From VRUE01 sp963732225 (lineage in GTDB: Bacteria; Actinomycetota; Thermoleophilia; Solirubrobacterales; 70-9), in assembly GCA_963732225.1 (NCBI GenBank), contig CAVSYR010000002.1, positions 806,001 through 870,000 of the forward strand: a stretch of 64,000 nt of DNA. The letters run 5' to 3'. A model generated the notes under the pieces. That model worked only from the letters and a program-made list of their open reading frames with translations, searched no databases and had not been told where the DNA came from. Both the position numbers and the translations under genes were made by a program. This document shows positions 1 to 7,633 of this stretch, in pieces. Position 1 is the stretch's first letter. Each line of letters starts with the position of its first letter.

Positions 1-491
1 AAGGCGACGCGCTGGCGCATGCCGCCTGAGAGCTGGCTCGGCCGGGCGCGCTCGAAGCCGGCCAGGCCGAAGCGCTCGAAGAGCTGTTCGGCCTGGCTGC
101 GGGCATCGCCGCGGCGGACGCCGCGGTTGCGCAGGGCCAGCGCCGCGTTGTCGATCGCCGCGAGCCAGGGCAGCAGCAGGTCGCGCTGCGGCATCAGGGC
201 GCACTGCGCGAGCCGCTCGGCCGCACCAACGGCACCACCCACCTCGACCTCCCCCCGCGAGGGTTCCGCCAGCCCCGCGATCAGCTCGAGCAGCGTCGAC
301 TTGCCGCACCCCGATGGGCCGACGAGGCCGAGCACGCCGTGGGCCGGCAGCTCGAGGTCGAGCCGCTCGATCGTCGTCAGCTCGCCGTAGGAGTGACCGA
401 GATTGCGGATCGAGACGGCGGCGTTCGCCGCGTTAGGACCAGTAGGCGACGCGGACCCAGCAGCAAAATCTCTGGCTTCCGTAGGGGTCAT
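1..491 (-). CDS. ABC transporter ATP-binding protein, nitrate/sulfonate/taurine type (3' part cut by window edge)
   Basis: This is the ATPase subunit of an importer of the SsuB/TauB/ThiZ group. The 163 visible codons read without a stop from an ATG at 491. A roughly 26-residue Ala/Pro-rich leader is followed by Walker A (GPSGCGKST), a Q-loop (MPQRDLLLPW) and the ABC signature LSGGMRQRVA at the very edge. The MPQxxxLLPW pattern is typical of the nitrate/sulfonate/taurine subclass. Walker B and the permease would lie beyond the window. It is divergent from a TSUP-family gene and shares an inverted-repeat intergenic region with it, so a sulfur substrate is a reasonable inference; pyrimidine or nitrate uptake cannot be excluded. 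Confidence 0.9.
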   Translation of the reverse strand, partial: MTPTEARDFAAGSASPTGPNAANAAVSIRNLGHSYGELTTIERLDLELPAHGVLGLVGPSGCGKSTLLELIAGLAEPSRGEVEVGGAVGAAERLAQCALMPQRDLLLPWLAAIDNAALALRNRGVRRGDARSQAEQLFERFGLAGFERARPSQLSGGMRQRVA

Positions 492-510
492 ATTGGTATC
501 CTGGCGCACT

Positions 511-561
511 CCGTGCTCCTGACCAACAAGGTCAGGAAAGTCGATAACCACCCAAGCACGG
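511..561. promoter_or_regulatory. Nested inverted repeats between the ABC ATPase and TSUP genes; candidate regulator site
   Basis: A perfect 7-base inverted repeat CCTGACC-AACAA-GGTCAGG (518-536) lies inside a second perfect 7-base pair, CCGTGCT (511-517) and AGCACGG (555-561). It fills the space between two divergent starts. An Rrf2-family regulator is encoded two genes away, so it is the natural candidate to bind here. That assignment is inference. Confidence 0.5.
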
Positions 562-568
562 AACTCAT

Positions 569-1498
569 ATGGACCCGGCAATCATCGTCTTTGGACTAGG
601 AATCGGCGTACTCGTCGGCATGACCGGCATGGGCGGTGGATCCCTGATGACCCCGCTGCTGATCCTGATCTTCGGCATCCAGCCGACGACGGCGATCGGC
701 ACCGACATCTTCTACTCAGCCGTTACCAAGACGGTCGGCGGCTGGCGCCACTTCCGCATGAAGACGGTGAATATGGAGCTGGTCAAGTGGCTCTCCTTCG
801 GCAGCGTGCCCGCCGCCGTGCTCGGCGTCGCGATCGTCTCGGTGCTGCAGGACCACATCGGCGAAGACCGCCTCGACTCGCTGGTCTACGCCGTGCTCGG
901 CGGCACCCTGCTGATGGTCGGCGTGATCACCCTGACCCGGGCCCTGATCCTGCGCGACCTGGTGGTCGAGCGCGACCGCTTCGAGGTTGAGCGCCGGCAC
1001 AAGGTCGCCGCGATCGTGATCGGCGCCACCACCGGCTTCGTGATTGGGATCACCTCGGCGGGCTCGGGCACGGTGATCGCGATCCTGCTGATCGCCGTCT
1101 ACCGCCTGGCGCCGAAGAAGGTGGTCGGCACCGACGTCTTTCACGCCGCGATTCTGCTCTGGGCCGCGGGTCTTGCTCACATCGTCGGCGGCAACGTCGA
1201 CTTCAGCCTCGCCGCCAACATCCTGATCGGCTCGATTCCCGGTGTTGTGATCGGCGCCGCGCTCTCCGACAAGGCTCCGCAAGGCTTCATCCGCACCGCC
1301 CTCGGCCTCGTCCTGGTCGGTTCGGGCATCGTCACGATCCAGAAGGGCGACCCAAACGTCTGGCCGATCGCGGCGGCCGTTGCCGCCCTTGGCCTGGGCG
1401 GCATCCTCGCCGCGCCGCGCTGGCTGCACCGGCGTCGCGAGAAGGAAGCGCAAGCCGCCGCTCGCGCGGCGGCGCTGGCGCCGGACGCGACCGGCTGA
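569..1498 (+). CDS. Sulfite exporter TauE/SafE (TSUP) family membrane protein
   Basis: This is a multi-pass inner-membrane protein of 309 residues, the usual length for TSUP permeases that move sulfite, sulfoacetate or related anions. The N-terminal half carries the family signature GMTGMGGGSLMTPLLI followed by PTTAIGTDIFYSAVTKTVGG, and the second half repeats it as GITSAGSGTVIAILLI with VVGTDVFHAAILLWAAGLAHI. The C-terminus is a short basic, Ala-rich cytoplasmic tail. No strong Shine-Dalgarno precedes the ATG. It is followed 18 bases later by an Rrf2 regulator, probably in one transcript, and is divergent from a sulfonate-type ABC ATPase. The exact substrate is not readable from the sequence. 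Confidence 0.9.
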   Translation: MDPAIIVFGLGIGVLVGMTGMGGGSLMTPLLILIFGIQPTTAIGTDIFYSAVTKTVGGWRHFRMKTVNMELVKWLSFGSVPAAVLGVAIVSVLQDHIGEDRLDSLVYAVLGGTLLMVGVITLTRALILRDLVVERDRFEVERRHKVAAIVIGATTGFVIGITSAGSGTVIAILLIAVYRLAPKKVVGTDVFHAAILLWAAGLAHIVGGNVDFSLAANILIGSIPGVVIGAALSDKAPQGFIRTALGLVLVGSGIVTIQKGDPNVWPIAAAVAALGLGGILAAPRWLHRRREKEAQAAARAAALAPDATG

Positions 1499-1516
1499 AT
1501 GATTAACTGCTGACCT

Positions 1517-1972
1517 ATGCGCGTCTCGGCCAAGGCTGACTATGCGGTGCGGGCGGCGGCCGAGCTCGCCGCTGCCGACGATGATCCGGTCAAGGGCGAG
1601 AAGCTCGCCGAGGCCCAGGACATCCCGCTGCAGTTCCTCGAGCACATCCTGCTCGAGCTCAAGCACGCCGGGATCGTGCGCGCCCGCCGCGGCGCCAAGG
1701 GCGGCTACTGGCTGGCCAAGCCGGCGGATGAGGTGACGATCGCCGACATCGTCCGCGCCGTCGAGGGCCCGATTGCCCACGTCCAGTCGGCGCCGCCGGA
1801 GTCGATCGAGTACCGCGGCAACGCCGAGCACCTGCAGGAGGTCTGGATCGCCGTGCGCGCCAGCCTGCGCACCGTGCTCGAGCACGTCACCCTCGCCGAC
1901 CTGGTCGCCGGCAAGTTGCCCAGCGAGGTCTCGGCCCTGGCCGCGTCAAAGGACGCCTGGGCCGCCCGATAA
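1517..1972 (+). CDS. Rrf2-family transcriptional regulator without cluster cysteines
   Basis: The 151-residue protein begins MRVSAKADYAVRAAAELA, the standard Rrf2 winged-helix start, and continues with the recognition helix and wing (LEHILLELKHAGIVRARRGAKGGYWLAKP). It contains no cysteine, so it cannot hold the Fe-S cluster used by IscR, NsrR or RsrR. This is more like CymR, which senses cysteine metabolism through a partner enzyme. It sits just after the TSUP gene and near a sulfonate-type ABC gene, which supports a role in sulfur control. It most likely regulates the divergent region at 511-561 and possibly itself. Confidence 0.88.
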   Translation: MRVSAKADYAVRAAAELAAADDDPVKGEKLAEAQDIPLQFLEHILLELKHAGIVRARRGAKGGYWLAKPADEVTIADIVRAVEGPIAHVQSAPPESIEYRGNAEHLQEVWIAVRASLRTVLEHVTLADLVAGKLPSEVSALAASKDAWAAR

Positions 1973-1977
1973 GACGA

Positions 1978-2016
1978 GCCGTCCCCGGACGCGGGAGCAG
2001 AGGAGACGGCGTTTTT
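1978..2016. terminator. Possible terminator between convergent Rrf2 and DUF4389 genes
   Basis: GCCGTC (1978-1983) can pair with GACGGC (2005-2010) across a 21-base loop and is followed by a run of five T. It falls exactly in the 47-base gap between two convergent stop codons. The stem is short, so this is a modest call. Confidence 0.4.
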
Positions 2017-2019
2017 GTT

Positions 2020-2652
2020 TCAGGCCGAGAGTCGGAACGGCGGATAGGCGTCGGTGACCATGACCAGTGCGTAGCCGATCACGCGGTTGTGCCAGCGGAA
2101 GACGCCCTCGATGAATTTGAAGACACCGCGCGGGTAGTGGCCGGTGAAGAGGATCGCGAACCAGGCGAAGATTGCGGCGAAGAAGACGCCGATGTAGAGG
2201 AAGAAGAGCACGATGTAGTGGGGGATGGCGAGCAGCCACTTGACCAGCGGCAGCCCGCGCTCGAGGCGCTCCGCGTCCGGGTAGGCGAAGTCGAGGTGAA
2301 CTGCCTGCTGCGCGTCGGTCGAGGGGTATTCGTCATCCATGAGGAAGACGTAGACGCCGATCCGGTTGCCGAAGCGCATCAGTTCCAGGTTCCAGTCGTA
2401 CCACCAGCGCGGGTACTTCTTCCTGAACAGGAGCATCAGGACGATCGGCAGGACGACAAGGGCGCCGCCGGCGATTGCGCCGCTGAACGCGCTGCCGCTT
2501 GCTTCGGCGCTACCGCCCAACTCGGATCCCGGCATTAGCGCGATCACGATCGCGATCGGGATCACGGTGAAGATCCGGAAGAAGGTTGTCAGCCGGTTGA
2601 GCTGTCGCTCTGGATAGTCGACTGAGAACGAGACTGGGTAGGACGGTGGCAT
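2020..2652 (-). CDS. DUF4389 family membrane protein
   Basis: The protein has 210 residues. After a short beta-like start (YPVSFSVDYPERQLNRLTTFFR) there is a hydrophobic helix, then a second helix near residues 55-75 followed by a cytoplasmic-looking FRKKYPRWWYDWNLELMRF segment. The C-terminal pair of helices (LLAIPHYIVLFFLYIGVFFAAIFAWFAIL) leads into the conserved YPRGVFKFIEGVFRWHNRVIGY stretch. This arrangement matches DUF4389, a family of unknown function common in actinobacteria. The ATG is preceded by a purine-rich AAGGGGAGAG. It is convergent with the Rrf2 gene and in the same direction as the VWA gene 58 bases upstream. Confidence 0.85.
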   Translation of the reverse strand: MPPSYPVSFSVDYPERQLNRLTTFFRIFTVIPIAIVIALMPGSELGGSAEASGSAFSGAIAGGALVVLPIVLMLLFRKKYPRWWYDWNLELMRFGNRIGVYVFLMDDEYPSTDAQQAVHLDFAYPDAERLERGLPLVKWLLAIPHYIVLFFLYIGVFFAAIFAWFAILFTGHYPRGVFKFIEGVFRWHNRVIGYALVMVTDAYPPFRLSA

Positions 2653-2710
2653 CTCTCCCCTTGGGTTGCGGGTTTGTGCAGATGCTTACGAGCCCAATCG
2701 CGACATTCCT

Positions 2711-4117
2711 TCAGTCTGCTGCCGGAACTCCCCCCGCGACGACGTTGACGAAGTTCTCCAGATGGCGGGTGGTCCAGCACTCGAAGGCACCGTCGCAGTA
2801 GCGCTCGTAAGCGGCCATCACCGAGTCGCCGTAGTTCCAGTAGAGCTTCGGCTCGGGGTTGAGCCAGAAGAGGCGGCCGGCGCGCTCGGAGACCTGGGCG
2901 AAGACGTCGGCGTGGGGCTCACGGCCGTTGGTGCGGGCGTCGCCGAGCACGATCACGGTCGAGCGCGGGTCGAGGTCGTCGGAGATCTCGCCGAGGAACT
3001 CGAGCCAGACGCGGCCGTAGTCGGTGTAGCCGGAGACGTCGGCGACGCCACCCTCGCTGGAGATGCGTTGCGCAATCGCGCGGAAATCTCGCTCGTGCTC
3101 GAAGACGTCGGTGACCTCGGAGATGCGCTCGATGAAGACGAAGCTGCGCAGCTTGCGGAAGGAGTCGTGCAGGGCGTGCAGGACGGAGAGGAAGAAGACG
3201 CTGGCCGAGGTGACCGAGGTGGAGACGTCACAGAGCACGTAGATCTCCGGCCGGCGCGGGCGCTTGGGTCGGTAGCGCAGGTTCATCGGCACGCCGCCGG
3301 TCTCCAGCGAGCCGCGCATCGTCCGCCGCACGTCGATGTTCTGGCCCTTGCGCCGGCCGCGCTGCTCGTGGCCGAGGGTCGCCAGGCGCCGCTTCATCTG
3401 CGAGACGGCGCGGTGCACGGCGGCAAGATCCTGAGTGGGGTTGGTCGGCAGCGCCCGGTCGAGCTCGGCCAGTGGCCGCGACGGGGGCAGGGTGGAGGTG
3501 CGCTCGATCAGGTCGCGCTCGAGCTCGCGGCGCAGGTGGCGCTCGAAGGCGTTGAGCTGGTCGCGCTCGATCGGCGGCAGCTCGGCGGCGCCGTCCTCGG
3601 CCTGGGCCTGGGTGCCGGCCGAGAGCCCGAGGGTGCGGCGGATCCGCTGCACGTCGACCCCGACCACACCCGAGCCCTCGCCTTCGCGGCCGAAGGCGGA
3701 GATCGCCAGGCGGGCCAGGTCGCGCATCTCGCCGTCGTTTTCCTCGATGATCGCCTGGCGGATCTGCTCGCGCAGCTCGTCGATGTCGAGCCGCTCGGCC
3801 CCCTCGCCGCGTTGCCCGCTTTCCTCGATCCCGCGCGAGATCGCCTCGGCCTCGGCGGCGCGAAAGAACCAGCGATCGAAGAGCAGCTCGAAGAGGCGCC
3901 GATCCTCTTGCGACTTGGCGATCGTCGTCGCCAGCGCCTCGCGGAAGTCCTCGCGTGAGGTCCAGGGCACCTGATCCAGCGCCGCGAAGGCGTCGAGAAT
4001 CTCCGAGGTGCCGACGGCGACGCCCTCGCCGCGCAGCTCCTCGCAGAAGCCGAGCAGCTTGGCGGCGAGCCCGGGTGGCCCGGGGTCAGCCTGCGGCCCG
4101 TAGGGCGAAGCGCTCAT
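2711..4117 (-). CDS. VWA-domain protein, CoxE-like
   Basis: This is a 468-residue cytosolic protein. The N-terminal half is helical and acidic and typical of CoxE-like proteins; the C-terminal half is a von Willebrand A domain with an intact MIDAS start (YVLCDVSTSV, the DxSxS motif) and GDARTNGREPHADVF. CoxE-like proteins pair with MoxR/CoxD AAA ATPases to remodel or metallate client proteins; a MoxR gene lies 2.3 kb away, across an intervening ABC exporter. The start chosen is the ATG at 4117 because a TATTAT hexamer sits 7 bases upstream, suggesting a leaderless transcript; a longer reading frame exists but would run through the promoter and into the divergent gene. No carbon monoxide dehydrogenase genes are visible, so the client is unknown. 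Confidence 0.88.
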   Translation of the reverse strand: MSASPYGPQADPGPPGLAAKLLGFCEELRGEGVAVGTSEILDAFAALDQVPWTSREDFREALATTIAKSQEDRRLFELLFDRWFFRAAEAEAISRGIEESGQRGEGAERLDIDELREQIRQAIIEENDGEMRDLARLAISAFGREGEGSGVVGVDVQRIRRTLGLSAGTQAQAEDGAAELPPIERDQLNAFERHLRRELERDLIERTSTLPPSRPLAELDRALPTNPTQDLAAVHRAVSQMKRRLATLGHEQRGRRKGQNIDVRRTMRGSLETGGVPMNLRYRPKRPRRPEIYVLCDVSTSVTSASVFFLSVLHALHDSFRKLRSFVFIERISEVTDVFEHERDFRAIAQRISSEGGVADVSGYTDYGRVWLEFLGEISDDLDPRSTVIVLGDARTNGREPHADVFAQVSERAGRLFWLNPEPKLYWNYGDSVMAAYERYCDGAFECWTTRHLENFVNVVAGGVPAAD

Positions 4118-4123
4118 TGGCTC

Positions 4124-4130
4124 GATAATA
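4124..4130. promoter_or_regulatory. Overlapping divergent -10 boxes for the VWA and ABC permease genes
   Basis: On the plus strand GATAAT (4124-4129) ends 6 bases before the GTG at 4136. On the minus strand TATTAT (complement of 4125-4130) ends 7 bases before the ATG at 4117. The two hexamers share five base pairs and the start codons are only 18 bases apart, so both mRNAs would be leaderless and the promoters should compete. Confidence 0.6.
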
Positions 4131-4135
4131 GGCCG

Positions 4136-5713
4136 GTGGAGGATCAGCGAGGCAAGCGGGAGCTGCGGCGGGCACAGCGTTCGATGCGTTCGATGCGCCG
4201 TCGCCGCTTCGTCGGGCAGCTCGACAACGTGATGGAGATCCTCTATCGCGTTTACATCGGAGCGTTCTTCGGCGCAGTCGCCCTGGCGGTACTGGCGGGG
4301 ATCGTCCACGACGCCGGTGTCGGCGCAGAAGCAGCCGACGAGATCGCCGACAAGGGGCCGGCGCTGCTTGGTGCCCTTGTCTCTCTGGCCGCGCTCGCCG
4401 GACTGCGGTCGGGGGCAAGGGGTGGGCCGCTTGCGATCGAGGACGCCGAGGTCCAGTACGTGCTGCTGGCGCCGGTCGATCGGGGGATGGCGTTGCGGCC
4501 GGCCGCCCTGCGGCAGATGCGGGTGGGGGCGGTCGCGGGTGCCGTGCTGGGCGCGGTCGCGGGAAACTTCGCCTTTCGGCGGCTGCCCGGTTCCCCCGCC
4601 GAGTGGATTGCCTGCCTGGCACTCTTTGGCGCCCTGATCCCGCTCAGCACGTTGGGCTGCGCCCTGCTGGCCTCGGGCCGCCGCCTGCGCCCTCCAGTTG
4701 CCGCGGCGATCGGAGCCGTCCTGCTGGCCTGGAGCCTCGCTGACGTCCTGCTTGGCCTAAAGACCTCGCCGGCGACGATGCTCGGCGTCCTGGCGACGCT
4801 GCCGCTGCAGAACGGTGCGTCGCCGCCCCTTGCCCTCGCGGGAGTCGCGGTTGCCGTCGTTGCGATCTCGCTCGGCCTGGCCTGGCTGTCGGGGCTCTCG
4901 CTCGAGGCGGCTCGCCGCCGGGCCACCCTGACCGATCAGCTCCGCTTCTCGGCCTCGGTCCAAGACCTTCGCGCCGTCGTCCTGCTGCGTCGCCAGCTCG
5001 CCTCCGAGGTGCCCCGGCGCCGGCCCTGGGTCCGGCTGCGAGCTCCGGCGCTGGCCCGGTGGCCGATCCCCCGGCGCGCTGCCCAGAGCTTCCTGCGCTG
5101 GCCGCTGTCCCGCCTGGGCCGGAGCCTCACCGTGGGCGCCGCGGCCGGAGCCATCGTCGTCGGCGTCTGGAGCGGGACCACGCCGCTGGTCGCGCTGGCC
5201 GGCGTCGTCATGTTGTTGCCGGCCTTCGACGTGGTCGAGCCACTGGCGCAGGAGGTCGACCACCCGCTGCGGCGTGATCTCCTGCCGATCAAGCCGGAAT
5301 CGCTGATCCTGCACCACCTGATTGCGCCCGCGGTTGCAATGGGGTTCGTCTTGCTTGCCGGAGTCGTCGCGGCGACAGCGCTTGGGGACTCGGGCACGGC
5401 GCTGGGCGTCGGCGCGGTGATGATCGTGCCGACGGCTTTCGTGCTGCTCTGCTGCGCGGCGGTCAGCACGACCAACGATCCGTACAAGTACATCCTGACG
5501 CCGAATCTCGGTTACGCCCAGACGGCCCTGCCGATCGTCGTCGCCCTGGTCGCGGTCGCCGTGCCGGTGCTCGTGGCCAGGGAAGTCGCCAGGCACGGCG
5601 GCTCGCCCGAGGCGGCCGTCGCCGGGGTGGAGGTGGCCGTTCTAATCGCGGGGGCGGCGCTGGCGTCTTGGCTTGGCGTCCGCCTGGCAGCGCAGACGGC
5701 GGTCAAGCCATGA
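4136..5713 (+). CDS. Large multi-pass membrane protein, probable ABC exporter permease
   Basis: The 525-residue protein starts with a very basic segment (RGKRELRRAQRSMRSMRRRRF) and then has about twelve hydrophobic segments, arranged in two blocks split by a basic cytoplasmic stretch at about residues 260-330 (RRRATLTDQLRFSASVQDLRAVVLLRRQLASEVPRRRPW). It lacks any catalytic motif. The downstream ATPase overlaps it by four bases (ATGA), which makes it the likely permease partner of that ATPase. The substrate is unknown. The GTG start at 4136 follows a -10-like GATAAT by 6 bases. Confidence 0.75.
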   Translation: MEDQRGKRELRRAQRSMRSMRRRRFVGQLDNVMEILYRVYIGAFFGAVALAVLAGIVHDAGVGAEAADEIADKGPALLGALVSLAALAGLRSGARGGPLAIEDAEVQYVLLAPVDRGMALRPAALRQMRVGAVAGAVLGAVAGNFAFRRLPGSPAEWIACLALFGALIPLSTLGCALLASGRRLRPPVAAAIGAVLLAWSLADVLLGLKTSPATMLGVLATLPLQNGASPPLALAGVAVAVVAISLGLAWLSGLSLEAARRRATLTDQLRFSASVQDLRAVVLLRRQLASEVPRRRPWVRLRAPALARWPIPRRAAQSFLRWPLSRLGRSLTVGAAAGAIVVGVWSGTTPLVALAGVVMLLPAFDVVEPLAQEVDHPLRRDLLPIKPESLILHHLIAPAVAMGFVLLAGVVAATALGDSGTALGVGAVMIVPTAFVLLCCAAVSTTNDPYKYILTPNLGYAQTALPIVVALVAVAVPVLVAREVARHGGSPEAAVAGVEVAVLIAGAALASWLGVRLAAQTAVKP

Positions 5714-6447
5714 GCGGCGGGCAGGGGCAGCGATCCGGGGCGGCGCCGGTGTTGGTCGCGCGCGATCTCTCGCGGGGATACGGCGACTTCCTCGCCCTCG
5801 ACTCCTTCCAGGTTGACCTCTCGCCGGGGCAACTGGTCGCCCTGGTCGGTCCCAACGGGGCCGGCAAGACGACCTTCCTCACGATCGCGGCGGGGTTGCT
5901 CGAGCCGACCGCCGGCTCGCTGCGGGTCGAGGGCGCCGCGGCAGGTTCGATTGCCGCCCGCGGCGCGGTCTCCTACCTCCCGGACACACCGGTCTTCTAC
6001 GACGACCTCAGCCTCGCCGAGCACCTCGAATACGTCGCCGCGCTGCACGGCGTGAGCGACGACGGAGCGCGGTCGCACCAGCTCCTGGAGCGTCTGGGGC
6101 TCGGCGATTGGGGGGACAGCCTCGCCTCAGAATTCAGCCACGGCATGCGCCAGAAGGCCTCGATCGCCCTGGCGCTGGTGCGACCCTTCTCGCTCCTGCT
6201 CGCCGATGAGCCGTTTGACGGCCTCGATCCACCCAGTCGGGACGTCCTCTTCCAGCTGCTTGGGGAGGCCCAGGAGGCGGGCGCGGCCGTCGTCGTCTCC
6301 ACCCATCGCCGCGACGTCGTCGGCTCCGCCGACCGCTGCTTGGCGCTACGCGACGGGAAGCTCGCCTACGACGGCCCTCCCGACGGCGAGGCGCTTGGCG
6401 AGTACTTCGAGCTCAGCTCGACGCAGGGCTCGACGCCGCCAGCTTGA
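5710..6447 (+). CDS. ABC transporter ATP-binding protein (exporter, CcmA/YhaQ-like)
   Basis: The 245-residue ATPase has Walker A (GPNGAGKTTF), a signature region FSHGMRQKASIALAL, Walker B LLLADEPFDGLD and an H-loop STHRRD. The motif LSxG is replaced by FSHG, as seen in several ABC-2 type exporters. The start at 5710 forms an ATGA overlap with the permease stop, implying translational coupling. The last 35 bases overlap head-on with the 3' end of the MoxR gene on the other strand. It should energise the preceding permease at the membrane; the cargo is not evident. Confidence 0.92.
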   Translation: MSGGQGQRSGAAPVLVARDLSRGYGDFLALDSFQVDLSPGQLVALVGPNGAGKTTFLTIAAGLLEPTAGSLRVEGAAAGSIAARGAVSYLPDTPVFYDDLSLAEHLEYVAALHGVSDDGARSHQLLERLGLGDWGDSLASEFSHGMRQKASIALALVRPFSLLLADEPFDGLDPPSRDVLFQLLGEAQEAGAAVVVSTHRRDVVGSADRCLALRDGKLAYDGPPDGEALGEYFELSSTQGSTPPA

Positions 6448-7294
6448 CCCCGACCCGCTCGGCGACCAGCTCGATGTCGGTGCGGTGCTTGACGATGATC
6501 GACATCGATTGCTCGAAGGTCTCGCGGTCGATGTCCTCGCTGCCCATCAGCAGCAGGGTGCGCGCCCAGTCGATCGACTCGGCGATCGAGGGCGGCTTCT
6601 TCAGGTCGAGGTCGCGGATCATCCGCACCACCTCGACCAGCTTGCGGGTCAGTGCCTCAGAAAGCTCGGGGGTGTGCAGGCGGACGATCTCCATCTCGCG
6701 CTCGAGGTCTGGGTAGTCAAGCCAGAGGTAGAGGCAGCGCCGCTTCAGCGCCTCGGTCAGCTCGCGCGAGTTGTTTGAGGTGAGGATCACGATTGGCATC
6801 GTCGTCGCCGAGACCTGGCCCAGCTCCGGGATCGTGATCTGGAAGTCGGAGAGCAGCTCGAGCAGCATCGCCTCGAACTCCTGGTCGGTCTTGTCGATCT
6901 CGTCGATCAGAAGGACGACCGGCTGGGGGCTGGCGATCGCCTGCATCAGCGGGCGCTCGAGCAGGAACTCCTTGTCGAAGATGTCGCCGTGGACGTCCTC
7001 CCAGCCGTCCTCGCCGCCGGCCTGGATGCGCAGCAGTTGCTTGCGGTAGTTCCACTCGTACAGCGCCTTGGCCTCGTCGAGGCCCTCGTAGCACTGCAGG
7101 CGGATCAGCTCGCGGCCGGTGGCGCGGGAGAGTGCCTTGGCCAGCTCGGTCTTGCCGACCCCGGCCGGGCCCTCGACCAGGACCGGCTTGCCCAGCTGCT
7201 GGGCGAGGAAGGAGACCAGTGCGGCGGGCTCGTCGGCCAGGTAGCCGACCTCGGCGAGCGCCTGCTTAACCTCAGCTGCGGAACCGTCGGCCAT
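6413..7294 (-). CDS. MoxR-family AAA+ ATPase
   Basis: This is a 293-residue cytosolic AAA+ ATPase with Walker A (GPAGVGKTEL), Walker B (VVLLIDEIDKTD), sensor 1 (ILTSNNSREL) and an arginine-finger region (ALKRRCLYLWLDYPD), all typical of MoxR. MoxR proteins act as chaperones, often with a VWA protein; here the likely partner is the CoxE-like gene at 2711-4117. The ATG at 7294 was chosen because TATCAT lies 7 bases upstream and the next in-frame start overlaps the divergent gene. Its 3' end overlaps the ABC ATPase by 35 bases. Confidence 0.92.
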   Translation of the reverse strand: MADGSAAEVKQALAEVGYLADEPAALVSFLAQQLGKPVLVEGPAGVGKTELAKALSRATGRELIRLQCYEGLDEAKALYEWNYRKQLLRIQAGGEDGWEDVHGDIFDKEFLLERPLMQAIASPQPVVLLIDEIDKTDQEFEAMLLELLSDFQITIPELGQVSATTMPIVILTSNNSRELTEALKRRCLYLWLDYPDLEREMEIVRLHTPELSEALTRKLVEVVRMIRDLDLKKPPSIAESIDWARTLLLMGSEDIDRETFEQSMSIIVKHRTDIELVAERVGVKLAASSPASS

Positions 7295-7301
7295 GGGGGC
7301 G

Positions 7302-7309
7302 ATGATAAT
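7302..7309. promoter_or_regulatory. Overlapping divergent -10 boxes for moxR and a small membrane gene
   Basis: Plus strand GATAAT (7304-7309) ends 7 bases before GTG 7317; minus strand TATCAT (complement of 7302-7307) ends 7 bases before ATG 7294. They overlap by four bases. This repeats the arrangement at 4124-4130. Confidence 0.55.
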
Positions 7310-7316
7310 CGGCCCT

Positions 7317-7571
7317 GTGCTCGACCTCGCCCTGCCGCTCGCCTCGCTGCTGCCGCACAGCGCCACGCCTTACATCGCGCTGGTCCTGATCGGCTTCGCG
7401 GTCGGCATCCTCGGCCACCTCAGCTCGGCCCGCTGGCTGGTCGCCGCAGGGGTGATCCTGATCTTCCTCGGCGCCTTCCTCTTTCCGGTCGCGGTGAACT
7501 TCACCCAGGACAGCCCCGGCAAGATCGAAGCGCCCGAAGAAAGCCCGCGAACCCTGGAAACGATTCGCTAG
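7317..7571 (+). CDS. Small two-helix membrane protein, unknown function
   Basis: The frame gives an 84-residue protein from the GTG at 7317: a short leader, two hydrophobic helices (about residues 15-35 and 40-65) separated by a GHLSSARW turn, and a charged C-terminus (QDSPGKIEAPEESPRTLETIR). A longer start at 7293 would overlap the moxR start codon, while GTG 7317 lies 7 bases after a GATAAT box, so the shorter form is preferred. I do not recognise the family. It lies divergent to moxR and upstream of a lipoprotein gene. Confidence 0.6.
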   Translation: MLDLALPLASLLPHSATPYIALVLIGFAVGILGHLSSARWLVAAGVILIFLGAFLFPVAVNFTQDSPGKIEAPEESPRTLETIR

Positions 7572-7633
7572 GACGCACCCGCTAGCTTTACGACTACGCC
7601 AACCCGATCGTCTCGTCCAGGAGGCCCGCCGCT

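Noticed and set aside
2666..3958. 430-codon plus-strand frame opposite the VWA gene
   Set aside because: It mirrors a well-supported gene in the antisense codon phase; long antisense frames are expected in such GC-rich DNA, and the product has no recognisable domain.
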